Source of the DNA: Lentinula raphanica
Lineage: Eukaryota; Basidiomycota; Agaricomycetes; Agaricales; Omphalotaceae
Direction of reading: 5' to 3'
Length of the DNA stretch: 64,000 bases
NCBI GenBank assembly: GCA_027919835.1
Contig: JANVFP010000038.1
Span: 1 to 64,000 of the forward strand
Shown here: piece by piece, positions 1 through 12,149 of the stretch
How the letters are laid out: every line of letters starts with the position of its first letter
Numbering within the stretch: position 1 is the stretch's first letter
Translations under genes and position numbers: made by a program
Notes under the pieces: generated by a model
What the model saw: the letters and a program-made list of their open reading frames with translations, nothing else
Databases searched by the model: none
Told to the model about the DNA's origin: nothing

Positions 1-754
1 AGAAACAGTCGAAACCAAGGACTCGCCAGACACCATGCACCTCTGTTTTGACGCTTGGGGCACCTGTTTCATTCTTATCTCCAACGAAAAGGCGGAACCG
101 GCCATCCTAGAACGAAATCTCATCAAGCGGATTGACAGAGGTCGGATCACGCCCAAGCTGGAGTATCACCCTAGGGTGAATCTCCGTCTGGAAGAATGGC
201 ATGTGGCATCCTGGGCGCGAGAACATCATGATGCCAAACTGGAGATGAATTCGATGGAGGAAGGGTCCATGCCAGTGGTGCCAGTGGATGAAGTCGACGA
301 AAAAGGATCGGCAACGTATCCGAAGGCGCCTGTGGCCATGGATGCACTCAGAAAAGAATTGAGAGACATCAAATTGCTCGAGGAGTCGAGCGGACTCATT
401 ATCTCGAACAAAGATTTGCTGATTCATGCGATTCTCATTCATCTACAGAAAACGTGTTGGCTGTCGCTCACGGAAGAAGAACTGAAGAAGAACCTGGAGA
501 AGCCTCTCCTTGACCTCATCTATGTAGAGCCCATTGACGACACCTCCGCTCCATCTTCCAATCCGAGTCGCAAGAGACCCGGGCCTTTGGAGCGCGCAGG
601 CCATAATGGTGCTCACAATTCTGACACCAGTTTGAGTCGTCTGAGTCCTTCCAAGAAAACAAAACTTACCACTACGGAGTCCATTTCTATGCCTTCTCGA
701 GAAGGCAGGTCAGGCCTTCATTCTTCGACAACGTCATCGAGATCAGAAGGCTGA
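1..754 (+). CDS. C-terminal part of an orphan protein, cut by the window edge
   Basis: The reading frame is already open at base 2 and runs to a stop at 752-754, so the ATG at 35 is probably internal. It is a paralogue of the broken gene at 18537-20034 on the other strand: both share a block reading LCF-x2-WG-x-C, then a motif like IKLLEES, then a lysine/leucine-rich stretch ending in KPLLDL, and a Ser/Pro/Lys-rich tail. In the paralogue this block follows a signal peptide, so the full protein is probably secreted. The tail (residues about 170-239) is low complexity with basic clusters. I do not recognise a functional domain. Confidence 0.5.
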   Translation, partial: ETVETKDSPDTMHLCFDAWGTCFILISNEKAEPAILERNLIKRIDRGRITPKLEYHPRVNLRLEEWHVASWAREHHDAKLEMNSMEEGSMPVVPVDEVDEKGSATYPKAPVAMDALRKELRDIKLLEESSGLIISNKDLLIHAILIHLQKTCWLSLTEEELKKNLEKPLLDLIYVEPIDDTSAPSSNPSRKRPGPLERAGHNGAHNSDTSLSRLSPSKKTKLTTTESISMPSREGRSGLHSSTTSSRSEG

Positions 755-1289
755 AATCCAATGGATGTTTTCTTCTTTCCAACTGTTCTCGCATAAGAAT
801 CTAGGTGTGTGCTGTATCATTTCCTCCTCCCTAGTCCTTCCTCCACTTGCTACTGTTGGTACCTTGGCTAAAGCAATATTTCTACCTACAGGAACAGTAT
901 GTAGAGCTCATCCGTCATATGGACAACTGTCGAGGTGTAGCTACGCAATAGGTATGAGCTAGGCTGGAATCCTGAGCCACCACCGTATCGACCTTCTTTA
1001 TTGCCATTCACGAGTCCGTTCCGATTGTTTCAAATTTTGTACTATTTATTCATCCTCATACTGTATTTGTACCCAGTCTAGCTCCAAACTAGCAACTCTT
1101 ATACGTTGATTATTCTCAATAAAATCAATCCTTACTTCCGCGAGGTCCCTCGATATTTGGAAGAATCTATCAATCGAGATCAATCGAGTCTTTTGCATGT
1201 GGCCATTGAAGCGTCAAGTTCGAGAACGAGTCATGGTTATGAGGAGATTTAAGCGAGTGATGTAGTACTAGAGGGATGGGCGCTTAACG
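755..1289. other. Intergenic spacer
   Basis: No convincing coding sequence. The first about 100 bases after the stop resemble the 3' flank of the paralogue at 18.5 kb (shared AGGTGTGTG block followed by pyrimidine-rich DNA). The remainder is AT-rich unique sequence before the segmental duplication starts. Confidence 0.5.
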
Positions 1290-2181
1290 AGGCTTAACGC
1301 CTCCTTGCCTCCCTCCTCTTGTCTCCCATCGTCCTCTCTGACAGAAGAAATTTTTCCGCCTTACCTTTCGCTCATTCAACATAGTGTCCTGGGAAAGCCA
1401 AGAGCAATCTCTTCTCGGTTCTTTGGCGCACCTCAAGAGTTATCCCTCCTGCATGCCTGGCCCTCCATCTACAGCCATCTGTACAATCCCCCGACAACAA
1501 TCAATAGTCTTCAATGATGCAGGACTGGACTGATTGAAATGAGTCCATTTGAAGCGTTGTGAATGACGGCCGTGATTCAGTCATTGTAACCACCCATTGC
1601 GCAATAATTTGGCCAAGTCAGTGATGTGGCAGGATGTGGCCCAAGTATTTGGAGGCTCGCTCACGCCTGCCACGCCAATTGATGAGAAAGGTTCCATACG
1701 TAGGTCGTCTATCCATTGCAGAGGCTGGAGGCTTTGACGGATAAGCGGAAGGTCCATACGCTATGAGACGCCACAGTGGTAGGTATGTCCTTATCGAAAG
1801 TCCGGCGGGCCAAATAAACAGCATAGAAAACATCTCCATCAGGTTTGCATCAGACGTGTGGCTACAGGTGGCTACGTGTGGTCACCGGTGAGGCAGTGTA
1901 ACTTGAGGGAAATTCGAATACTATATGGGTCTGCAGCTTCGTTCAGGGAAGCCCACTTCACTGATTCTTCCCTCCCACCACAGTATCACTCTCGATTCTG
2001 CTAAAGAACCACACCGGTGCGTTAGGCTTTGAAACTCGAATGTTGCTCTTCAAAATGCGATTGCTGATGATGATCATAGTAAAACTTGGACCCGAACCTA
2101 GATCTGCTGGTCATATCTAGTAGCTTTTGAAGTTTCTACTAGCATCCCTTCGCTGAATTATCGCGTATACGTTGCCGAATC

Positions 2182-3292
2182 ATGCTCCTCATCCCTTTCA
2201 ACTCGCGTTCATCATCTTCTCGCCTGTGCCGTACTATTTTGCTCGCGGTCTACTTCCTCAGGACCTTTACGGCGGCTCGACCCGTAGGGGAAGAAGGGCT
2301 AGAGATTCCCCGTGCGAACCAATACGGTGAGAGTTCTTTATGTGGCTTTTCTTCTAGCATACACTAATGGACTATTGGGACTTAGATCTTATTCTCCATA
2401 TTTTTCACGACAAGAAAAACTACGAACCGCATTTTGACGGGTACAAGGTCGTGAAACTCTGTCTGCAAATCCCAACGCTGAGATCTCAAAAGTATTGCGC
2501 CTCTTCTTTGCCCTCTGTTCAGTCATGGTTTCCGGTTCAACCGGTTAACCTTGGTCAACTAAACTTGCCCAGTAAAGAAATCGGAGATCGTGTCTTCGAG
2601 GAGTTGGAGAAGTTGCCAAAAGAGAAGAAGACTAAAGTTAACCCTTGGGAAGATGTCGATGCGGCTATGCGCTCTCTAGCCAACTTGGACCCGTATGTAT
2701 TTGTCGAAAAAACCGATCCCATGGGAGACTGGGAAACCACGTTGGTCAACGAGGCGCCTGCAAGTGAGTGAATCGGTTCAAGTACTCTGCGAATGATGTG
2801 ATGAATTGGATGTTAGAGTTCGTGATAGTCAAAGATGGTAAAGAACAAGGATACCGCCTCCAACTCTATTGCGGTGACGAGAGCAAGGACCGTGTGGAAG
2901 GTCCAGTGGTGTTCTCTGGACATCTTCATTTTCGAAATGAAGCATTGATGAAGAATGCTTTATCAATAGATGACAAAGCTGCCACTGGAACACCGTATCC
3001 AGTCTGGCTTTCTAAATTGGCACAAGATGAAGGCTGGGACCTTCTTAGACCAGTACCAGCCCGGATTAAACCTTGGCTGCACTATGACAGATTCATGGAG
3101 CGCCTATCGAAAACAGATTCTGGGTGGAATCCGGAATATCACAGTATAGCCAAAGCAATAACCTCAGAGACTATGAAGGAATGGGAGAAAGATCGGGAAA
3201 AGGGGGTGGCAGCCGCGGCCAAGTTTGTGCAGAGCAGAAAGAAAACAAATGCAGACTATTTCCGAAACCAGAAGGAGCAAGCTCAGAATTAA
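2182..3292 (+). CDS. Secreted orphan protein, copy A (332 aa)
   Basis: Three exons: 2182-2326, 2386-2763, 2817-3292. The introns are 59 and 53 bp with GTGAG donors; the first has a CTAAT branch point. The joined frame is 999 nt and closes exactly. Exon 1 encodes a basic serine-rich start followed by a hydrophobic stretch (LLAVYFLRTF) ending at a small-residue cleavage-like site (TAA/RP), so secretion is likely. The mature part is rich in aromatic, charged and proline residues, with motifs NPWEDVD, VFSGHLHFRNE and KAITSET. No known domain is recognised. Its paralogue at 13350-14530 has the same exon structure, but the mature part is much more divergent than the surrounding DNA. A plant- or host-directed effector role is possible but unproven. 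Confidence 0.75.
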
Positions 3293-4189
3293 GGTGTACC
3301 CTCTTCGTAGGATCGCAGTCTTACTTCCGTTCATATGTGAGCCCGATACTGTTCTATTCATACACGCAGAATTACGACTGACATTCTTCCTAGTTTTTAT
3401 AGACCAGCATCTTCCCTTGAAATTGGGCGATGGGTACTTTACGTCTAGAGTACTGCTTTGCCTATAGACTATTTATTCACAATCGTTTTCACTGTTATTG
3501 TTCTTACCGGTATTTAGTAAGTACTCGTTTGTTGCCCGCCTCTCATCATACAGCCTTGAGCCAGTAGCTTCGAGGTAGATGTGCCTTGCCTGCCGAGAAA
3601 GTGAATCCACTCATTGTGCATTGCGTAGCAGTGACTTCTAAATACCTCGACTCGTTAGTGTCAAGAGGTATAGATCTGGCCTTTGGGAGACAAGTAGTGA
3701 CTGGGTTTCCTTGCTAAACACGCCTTCGTACGAGGTTTAGTCCAACTGGCCTCTACATATCATCATGTCAAGCTAGCATATCCATGCCTATCCATGCTGT
3801 CGACAGGATTGTCATTGTCTTGCTCAATTTTTCGTTCTCTTTCTTACACATCTCTCCGAGTAACTCCGATTCCCATTGCGTCAGTCCCTCTATAGAAGAA
3901 TTTCCTTCAGGGCTGAACAAACCTCATTACTATGGGTTTATGCTCTGAGAGCTTTTCATTGATTCTGTCGTAAATACTTCATGCTGAATTTAGTACTCTT
4001 CACTGCCTCCAAATCGTCCGTGTCAGTTAATAAAAATCATGATATCGAAAAACCCAGCAGGGCTCAGTCTCTTCTACAGATCTAGACACGCGCACATGCT
4101 CTCGTTAGTATCTCTCCCGGAGTCCCAACTTCTCCCGAAGAGCACCACCCAGGTCCTAGATCCTCAGCGTCGACTTTCTCTTTCTACCC
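3293..4189. other. Intergenic region between converging genes of copy A
   Basis: Part of the duplicated block and alignable with about 14531-15410. It separates the 3' ends of the secreted gene (+) and the dehydrogenase remnant (-). No gene seen; short open frames here are unsupported. Confidence 0.5.
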
Positions 4190-5445
4190 GCTCAGTTTCA
4201 AATTTGGAGTGTTCATCTTCATATGTACCCTCTTCCCCCTCGTCAATTGGTCGTATCCTGTGTCAAGAGAATGATTAGAGGAGAGTTATGTGTGAATGAG
4301 TGACGTCGAGCATCAAAGGGCTGAAGAAAGAAATGAAAGCGGCAAGATAAAATAAAACGGCGATAACGAGACAAACATCACCAAATGGTCAACGAACGAA
4401 TGACTTGAACAACATTCCAGCGAAACAACACAGAAAACAACCAGACGAACATGAAATTTACTCACCAAACTGACTCAAGCTAACGCCCGTCCAAAGAAAG
4501 GCAGGATCCAAATAATCACATCTATTCAGATACACCGTGCCTGTTTCTATCCCATCTGTGATCCTCGTGAACGCGTCTTCCCTGTCACCATCCTCTTTCC
4601 CATTGTCGAACGGAGCAGAACACGAAGACCAGACGGACGCAGTGAGCCCGTAGGGAGAATGGTTCAAAGGTTTGATTGCTTCAGAGTCGGAGAAGACTTG
4701 TTGGATGCCGATGATTGGGCCGAAGGTTTATTCCTGTGGGATTGAAGGGGTGAGGGAGGAACGCCAGGATAAGGAAGAGGAAGGCGGACAAGAGAGGAAA
4801 GGAGGAAGGGGAAGCGCAAGAGGCCGTCAGTATGCGACGGAAGGGAAGGGAAGGAGGAGAAAAGAGAGATGCACCATCATGACATCCATCGCTGCACAAA
4901 GGAACAGGGAACGTCAGAGAACATCGAAGGACGGGAGGGAAGGACCGCGTCTTCGACCTGTTTTCTTATCCGTACTGCACTAGCTAGGGAGACAACGGGA
5001 CCGAGATTGGTGCTTGGGAGTGTAGGGCCTGAGAAGACGTAGGATCCCTGCACGTCGCGCGTCAGTAAACCATTTGAAGAAAACTCGAAGAACAGAAGAG
5101 GTTAGGGAGAAACAAAATACACAACATACCTTCACCTTCTCAACGTAATTGTCCACAGACACATCATAAACAGACTCATGCACGTAGATTCTCTCGAGTC
5201 TCTACCACACAATAGCTCTGTCCAGAATGATGCATCGCCCATTGACCAACTCGCCCACTGCATACACAGTCCAAATCAACATCTTTCCTGTCTTTGCCTC
5301 CTAGTTCAAACACGACAGCTTTAAACCCCGCTTCTCCTTTTGGTTTCCCTTGGATAAGTTTCGTAGATGTGTAGTTGTTTGCTATGTTGGATTATCGTCG
5401 TTTGAGTCGTCGCAGAGTATTCCATGGTCATTGTTGATAGTGTTG
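4190..5445 (-). pseudogene. Aldehyde dehydrogenase pseudogene
   Basis: Degenerate copy of the intact gene at 15413-17621. Recognisable pieces, reading down the minus strand: the start region near 5440; part of exon 1 around 5130-5330, including a GQSYC block where the intact gene has GQSCC; exon 2 around 4950-5040; the 17-nt microexon near 4880; exon 5 (4458-4740) with SPYGLTASVWSSC and VYLNRCDYLDPA; and the last exon near 4190-4258. Damage includes an internal deletion of about 0.6 kb removing most of the N-terminal NAD-binding half, a short insertion just after the catalytic cysteine region that breaks the frame, and loss of the KNSGRG block. It should not give an active enzyme. Confidence 0.85.
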
Positions 5446-5545
5446 AGGTTAAGAATCAAGATGGTACTACAAATTCGGAGAATGGGCGCTTATGTAGTAA
5501 TGCAAAGATCTGCTCCGAGCAATATGATTATGTATAGACAGTTTT

Positions 5546-6373
5546 CGAGTCGCCAGCGGACTTCCCACGGACCCGCTGGGTACCGTCACGTGAGGTAACC
5601 TCCCGCCATTCGGAACCTCCGGCGGATGACTCATCCCTCCCTGGTTACCTCGTCCTCTTTCCGCTCGTCGCGCCTTCCGTTTCCGACTTCGATCGCTCGC
5701 TCGGGCACATTTCAAAGACGCCAATCGAGGACCTCATATGTTTTCGCCTCGTTCGACTCATTTCAGCACCTCGATCGTGACGATCGTTGCATTTGGACTA
5801 CTGATATCGACTCATTATCTTTTCTTCGCTGGTTTACACCCTTCTATATCTCATATCTACACATATTATCATCAATAAAGGCTTTATGGACTATCACTCA
5901 TATGCATCACACTCGAACAAGCAAGAAAAGTAAGGAATGATTTGAGCATCACCAGAGTAGACATCACACTGCCTCGTTCAAGGGTTTCGGAGGTAAGAAA
6001 CTCCTCGATTGACTTGAAACACCTCCTCATTTTCTCATTTGGGGCTTTTCAGATAATATTGTGTCAATCGGTCTCGGTTTAACCTGCCATATCTCAATTG
6101 GGGGTGTTTGAGATGGAATCATCTCAACTGGTGTTTTGCAGACCTCAAAGCTCTCGAACGGTATGATAAAGGCTGAGAGATCTCAGACGGGGTGTTTTCT
6201 ACACTGGAACTTGTTGATCAGGGTGGTTTCAATGAAACAGACCAATCGTGTTGTTTTGGACATGCCAATTCACATTTATTCTAACAGCCTTGCGCTATGA
6301 TCCCACTTCCCTATCTTCATTGCTGATAGAACCATCCGGACCCATACATCAGACCTATTATTCGCACACTAGT
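5546..6373. other. Spacer upstream of the Crypton partner gene
   Basis: Unique sequence between segmental copy A and the first gene of the recombinase locus. It contains several short repeats of a CAATTGGGGGTGTTT-like phrase between about 6050 and 6240. No coding region is supported. It probably holds the left end of the Crypton-type element, but no boundary can be fixed. Confidence 0.4.
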
Positions 6374-8139
6374 ATGTCTTCCAGCAGTGAGCATCCGACT
6401 CCGAGAGACTATGTAGATGCAGATTTTCCAAGGTGAGTATGTCATATCACCTTGTACAGTGACTTTGCCTTAGACTCGTTCCTTCATCAGAAATTGGAAG
6501 AAAGCTGATTATGTTGCGCTTGTCCAACATCAACTGCCGAACTGGCCCAATACTGAACCTCCATTCAGTCCGTCCAAAACTAGCATCGCCGACATCAAAC
6601 GAGTCCTCAAAGACCCATCGACTCGATTCAAAACTTCAACCCCCTTGCCGACAGCTCAAACTCTGATTCCTGGATACGGCGTTGGCATGAACTCATCTAA
6701 AGTTGCCAAATCAGCGTCCACTCAAGCTGCGTCATCCAAAGACAGAAACACAATGGTAATGCGAGCACTTCAATGATCCCATCTTTGACCTCATGAACGA
6801 ATCAAAACCTGTCAGGTTGAAACTCAAACCCAAGATCAAGCTTCAAACACAGCTATTCAGAATATAGTGAGTGTATCATTTCTACTCGTATTGTTTTAGC
6901 AGTGGTCTCAACGCTTTAAAAGTCAATCACTCTTCTAATCACAGATAAACGTTCTGAAGAGATATCATATGTATCTCAAGAAATCACTGTACCTCGTATT
7001 GATAGCGTTGGTTGCAAGCCAAATGAATTCCGCGCGCGCTCCGAAGACATCCTCAATGCGTTACAACAAACACCTGCCTGTCTCGAAGGTAAGTACAGTT
7101 TCTCCGTAGATCGAAATGTGTGTGTGCTTCATATTTTTGCAGATGCAGGCCAACTCCTCAAGTCTGATCCTCAACATCCTGGATTCAACCAAATTTTGGT
7201 AAAGTCAGGAGCATTTTCGAGCGCAATTCCCAGCCCCGAATTCCTCGTTGTTCCCGAATCTAGGGTGATCACGTTCATTGTCGAAAAGGTCTGATTCGCA
7301 ATTTACTCTTGTGTTTTTCAATGTTAAAGCCAAATCCTCAATACTATTAGGAACGCTCAAAGATTGCTCATGGAACTGGCTCAACGACAAGAAACCAGCC
7401 CTTACCTTTGCTGGATGTCAATGGTATGAGTTTCAGAATAATCACTGTATCTAGACTAACTCGTACTCGCGCTTCTTAGTGCATGCTTCAACTTCCGTGG
7501 AACAAACTAATAAACCACCTCAGCAGCTTATAAATCTAGACTTGGATTGGAGTAAGCACGGAGACGATATTACACCTCTGGAATTTGCTCGGAGAACAAA
7601 ACCTCAACGCCAAGAGCAGAAAACAAAATCCAAAGGTGCAAGAAAAGAGCGTATGACTACCTGGTTGCGAGGGGAAGCGGAGAAGTTACCTGGCTTCAAG
7701 GAGTTCCAAGAATCTCGTTGTCATCGGCTCTCAAATCCTGATATTGTTGAGCATTGGGCTTTTGCAGCAAATTTATCGGAAACCAAATTTCGAACAAAAT
7801 GCGAAGTGACCGTAAGTCAAATCGATCATATTGAACATGAATACTGAATTTAGATTGATGTTTGAACAGGGTTTGACGATCACCAAGAAGGTTATCGCCA
7901 AAGTCCTTGGGTTAGGGGAGACATCTCTTGCAACTGCTGAAGAAGGACACAATCTCATTGCACTCTATGGGATGGGCGGTAGCCATGAAGCTCAAGAAGT
8001 AATTGATGCTGTCGAAGGTAACAATGCCGATGTGACTGGAGCAACTGAACTGTTAGAATTCCTTCGGGATTGGGAGGTGGAGCATCCTGTACCAGGTTCG
8101 AAGGCAGAAAAGAGACGTGAGAGGCGCCAACGAGGATGA
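6374..8139 (+). CDS. Crypton-associated partner protein (447 aa), function unknown
   Basis: Eight-exon model: 6374-6432, 6491-6755, 6816-6870, 6945-7088, 7143-7288, 7351-7423, 7480-7811, 7870-8139. It closes only if the third intron uses the weaker donor GTGTAT at 6871. The N-terminus has a motif NWKKADYVALVQ followed by PFSPSKTSI, reminiscent of a helix-extended-loop-helix DNA-binding unit, but I cannot name the family. The middle is polar. The C-terminal half has a conserved-looking globular block (LGLGETSLATAEEGHNLIA) and ends in a basic tail (KAEKRRERRQRG). It converges on the Crypton recombinase gene, with 96 bp between stop codons. That arrangement recurs at 58-62 kb, suggesting a functional partner of the recombinase. 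Confidence 0.6.
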
Positions 8140-8235
8140 TTGTACATTATTGGTTTATGTCATGGGATGGTCCGTCAGTTGCGCGAAATGACTAGATTTA
8201 TTACTATGTACTTCGACAATGTCACAAAATAAGAT

Positions 8236-11200
8236 TTACGGATAATTACTTGCTGCTAAAAGGACTGCCGTCATACCCGAGCCATCCTTCTTCTGAAGAT
8301 AAGTAATGAAGCTGCGTGCAGTCTTCAACTCTGGTACTCCCTGGGTTGGTATTGGAAAGCGCTCATCAAGGAATCGCCAAACTAAATCCATTGTCCAGTT
8401 TGGGCGCGAATGCAACTGGTCAATGAGCTCATATAGCTTCCTGTACCGACTCTTTTCAGTCTTCAGCCCACTTTGGTTCCTGCACCATCGCGCCTCCCAG
8501 CCTTCATTCAACTCCCGGACCGACAGATACCCATTTCGTCCAATTGTCCATTCCTCCCAGTATTCACGAAGGGTTGGCGGCGTTTGGAATTTGTAAACAG
8601 GAAGCGGCTCGGCGGGTAGATTCGGTTTGGGTTTCACCCACTCCCACTCATGTCTGTCAACCTTTGCTGCACCGTATCGTTGTCGAAGCATGCTCATAGC
8701 AGCTTCTCTTGTATAGTCCAGTTGCTGAGATCGAGTATCTGGAGCCGGCGAGGCAATACCAGGATGAAACGCATGTAACGAAGGTGCAGGGATGACTGCG
8801 AGAGGCTCGGGAACACTGGGCGTCGGTGATGTATCAATAGATAGAGTTGTTGATAAGAAGGGTGTCGATTGCATAGTAGTTATGGGGACAAGACCAAAAG
8901 GCTCGGTATTGGAGTCAAGCGTTGATGATTGGTCTATGATAGTTGTGGTTGCGGGTAACACAGATATCATTGGAATAGGGCTAGAACCTGATGCCAGGGA
9001 ATGTTCGGTGTCTAGAAAACCAAACCTTGTTTAGCTGAAGCTAAATGAACAATATCATACATACCCGCTTTACGTTTACGCTTCCGACTCTTTGTTTTTG
9101 CACTAATGTTGTTCGAGAACTCCTGCGAAGTTTGCTGAGCTAAGAGATCTTGGCGTAAAAGTTGATGTTGGCGATGAAGCTCGATTTGCTGGTTCACCAT
9201 GATACCACGTAGACTTCCAATGAGATAATCTGGAAGATTCTGAAATTGTTCGCGCGCACATGCTTCGGCGCGTTCAACAACAGAGACAGCAGTACTAGCC
9301 CAGTCACGAAAGATGTCGGAGTCGAACGGTGCGATGGAGAAGATAAAGGAGTTCGGGAAATCGGTATACAGGATTGCTGCATCTTGTATTAGGACTCGAC
9401 GAAGAAAGATTAACAGATTGAGGAATTGAATGAGGGCATAATCTTCCGCACGCTTTCCATGTCGGTCACGTCTTGCAGCCAGTGCAGCTTGTTCAGCCTC
9501 TACCCAAGGAAAAACCTCACGAAGAAGAGTTGAGGGTGGCTCAAGACAGTCCCGGCTACACGTGTAACTTTCCGGTCGCTTTGCATCGAACATAGCGATC
9601 CCAAGCATGGCGTCGATAGGATGCTGATGGTCATATGCATTCTCAAACGCTCCTCGACCTTCCTTCCATTTCCCGACTGCCTTCCTGCCTTCGAGCGAAG
9701 CTGAGTGGTCTCCAGCGACTTTAGGTGCATAGTGCCGACCGCCGTGTGTGACTGATGAGACATGAACGTTGTTCAATGTATAAAGGAGATTCGTTCGATT
9801 ACGCTGGTCTGTGTGAAAAGAGTGAATACGGTTGCTTGCTGCAGAGCAGAACCTACTCACTGCCGTATGACATTTGGGAAGTTTCACCTTTACTGCCGTG
9901 ATAGAGAATGAGTTTCCACCAATCGCGCCGCCCAATTTCTGGATAGTCTGGGTCCGCAAAGTCTGGAGCAAAGTCCGGGCAAGGTTTTCCAAGGACATGG
10001 TATTGGCTGAAGAGATAAAAAGCCAATCCGCCGATCCCACACATTCGAGCGTCAAGATGGCGCAACGCTGCATGTTGCTCAGTACGGCCTTCCTTGTTGT
10101 GTTTCCCATTGTCCCGTGTTGCGGTTATGATCTATGAATGCGATTTGTGAGCATCTACATAGCACGACATCAAATAATAACTTACCTTGACTGTGTACCC
10201 GGGCTTGATTTGAGGTAGCGGTAGATCTTCAACACCAAGATCAGATAGCTGGACGGCACGAAGGGAATCACCACGAAAAGCGAACATCGAGCACATGAGG
10301 ATCATGGAACGATCACGAAGTGCTTTAGCGAGTGATGTGCGAGAGGGATGAATGCTCTCAAAAACGGACATGGCAATTTTCTTGAGCTCTTCAGGAGTAT
10401 ATGTAGCTGATCCACGAAGTCAATTGGCAGCACTAAACAAGGGAGAAAGCACCATACCGGATAGAGGTCCAGCTGTTTTCATCTTTTGAGCATTTAAGGC
10501 TCGTAGAGGTTCATTTCGTCTTGCAGCTGACTCGAAAGTTTTGATCCGGATATCACTTCGAAGTGGTTTGTGAGATTTAGTATTCGCCACATAGTGAGGC
10601 AAATGTTGCCGCTCGGAACGATGTTTTTCGAGGGCACTAATAGTCTGGCTGATAGATTCAGAGCCGACCGAACCAGTGCCTCCCTTAGCCTGAGATGTTC
10701 TGATCAGTACAGCAATGACTGACATACAAAACACATACACACCTTTGGCCGACTAACTTCATATTTCAGAAAAAGAGCCACCTTTCCTGCAGTAATTGGT
10801 TCTGCGGTCAAAGTTCGATGTCGAGAGGGATTCGCCTCCAAACGTAACTGTTGCTGATGTTCGATCCAATCAAAGTAGGCATTTACATGCCTACTGTAAT
10901 TGTCCTTCTTGGAGTTTCGGTTACGAGCCTCGTCCTGCATTTGAAGCCGATAAGCATGTGTTTCGCGATCTATTTCTTCATCTTCATCATCAAGTCCCAG
11001 TTCGAGCTCGGAACAGTCGGCAAGAAAGGAAGAGTCTTGAATAGTTGTGAGGTCTGCCAGCTCGTCCTCGTGAAGATCGGATATGAGCGTGAACTCTTCA
11101 CCAGTAGTTTCGGTCGAGCTTGTGGCAGAAGATGACAACGTTGGTGGTGCTGTGTCCGGGGAAAGACGAGCATCGATTCGAGGTTTCTTGCTTGGTGGTC

Positions 11201-11345
11201 CATTTATTTGCTGGGAACTCGAGCACTGTTCGGATAGTGACGTCGAAGATTTCATACTCCCTGGACCGGAAAATGATACAAGAGGATCAAGCTGAAATGT
11301 ATGATAGTGAGAAAACTGCGAGACGTTTTCAGAATCTGCAGACAT
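8236..11345 (-). CDS. Crypton-type tyrosine recombinase with GCR1_C DNA-binding domain (948 aa)
   Basis: Six exons on the minus strand: 10743-11345, 10458-10689, 10186-10406, 9861-10131, 9065-9808, 8236-9011; the joined frame is 2847 nt and closes exactly. The same frame is open upstream to about 11654, so the start at 11345 is a choice based on the first methionine before a polar, acidic N-terminus. The catalytic fold shows Arg in FRGDS (about residue 323), the HxxR box in VTHGGR (His464, Arg467) and a candidate tyrosine in NAYDHQHP (about 501). This matches the Ndc10/Crypton recombinase pattern. Residues about 810-885 match the GCR1_C domain (EYWEEWTIGRNGYLSVREL and the tryptophans after it). 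A basic patch (KSRKRKRK) near 685 could be a nuclear signal. All catalytic residues seem present, so it may be active. Confidence 0.85.
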
Positions 11346-12149
11346 GTTCAGAAAGACTCTCAAACTCACTTTTGCCTGATTATAAGACCTCCCTGAACAA
11401 TGACAGTGCTTGGACCTCAGGAAACTGTGGCCACGCCAAAAATTGGGCTCGCAAACAATGGAAGGGTTTCCGGGTGGCCACACTTGTATGAATGAGGATA
11501 ACGATGATAGATTGAATCGAGACGACGATGATAACAGGGCAGATAGATATGTACTTGTTGTTCGTTTGAAAGACCAACAAAGGTCAAAATCAAGGTGATC
11601 GAAGAAAGAGAAAATGGTGGAGATGAAATAGGTAGTCCCGATCGTTGCAGTCATACCGTTATTGGCCGAACCCTGTGATAGTCAATGAGTAGTGTCTTCC
11701 AGAGAGTCAAATGAGCACTCACCTGAGCTGTCCAGAGAACAATCCATGCCAATCTCATATCTAGCATTGAAAGGACTGAGATGTTCAAAATTGTTTCTGA
11801 ATGGGCTTAACAATGCTGATCATTTCAGCAAGTGAACGAGGATTAACTTCCAGAGCTTTTCAGTAGAAAAACAGACGTTGGTCAATAATACACAATTTGG
11901 CAGTGAGCTGTAGCCGTTGGATAGAATGTAGATGACGACGACAAACAAACGAAGAAACCTCAGGTCACACAATCCCACGATTGGGGTATTCCGGGCCTTG
12001 CCATATTAGGAGTGTCCCGATTGGGGTGAATTTGGGTATTTTCACTGGTTACGTGCCCAGCACCGAATCCCATTGTTCTTTGGGGTGCCCAAGGGCACTG
12101 GGCACTACGATATACACTCTATATATCCCTTGAACTTGAAGCTGACTTT
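11346..12149. other. Spacer between the Crypton gene and segmental copy B
   Basis: No gene supported apart from a possible upstream extension of the recombinase frame to 11654. Around 11980-12100 there are repeated GATTGGGGT-like phrases, loosely echoing the CAATTGGGGG phrases near 6100 on the other side of the recombinase locus. They could be subterminal element sequence, but this is weak. Confidence 0.35.

Larger units (their letters stand above)
1290..5545. repeat. Segmental duplication, copy A
   Basis: This block is colinear with 12150-17700 in the same orientation. Order in both: pyrimidine-rich 5' region, secreted orphan gene on +, intergenic region, aldehyde dehydrogenase on -. Similarity is about 95% by eye over 1920-2330 against 13085-13500, lower inside the secreted gene, and intermediate in the 3' flank. 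It fades just upstream of the dehydrogenase start (about 5545 and 17700). Copy A differs by a deletion of roughly 0.6 kb in the dehydrogenase. Edges are estimated by eye to within some tens of bases. Confidence 0.8.
6374..11345. mobile_element. Crypton-type tyrosine-recombinase element (core; ends not defined)
   Basis: Core of a putative mobile element made of a Crypton-type recombinase gene (-) and a convergent partner gene (+). Cryptons are fungal DNA transposons moved by a tyrosine recombinase. They lack terminal inverted repeats, so the ends cannot be recognised from sequence alone. The element sits exactly in the 6.6-kb unique interval between the two direct segmental copies. The true ends probably lie within 5546-6373 and 11346-12149. 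Confidence 0.6.

Noticed and set aside
107..442. Minus-strand open frame over the first gene
   Set aside because: Shadow of the plus-strand gene, which has a paralogue preserving its frame.
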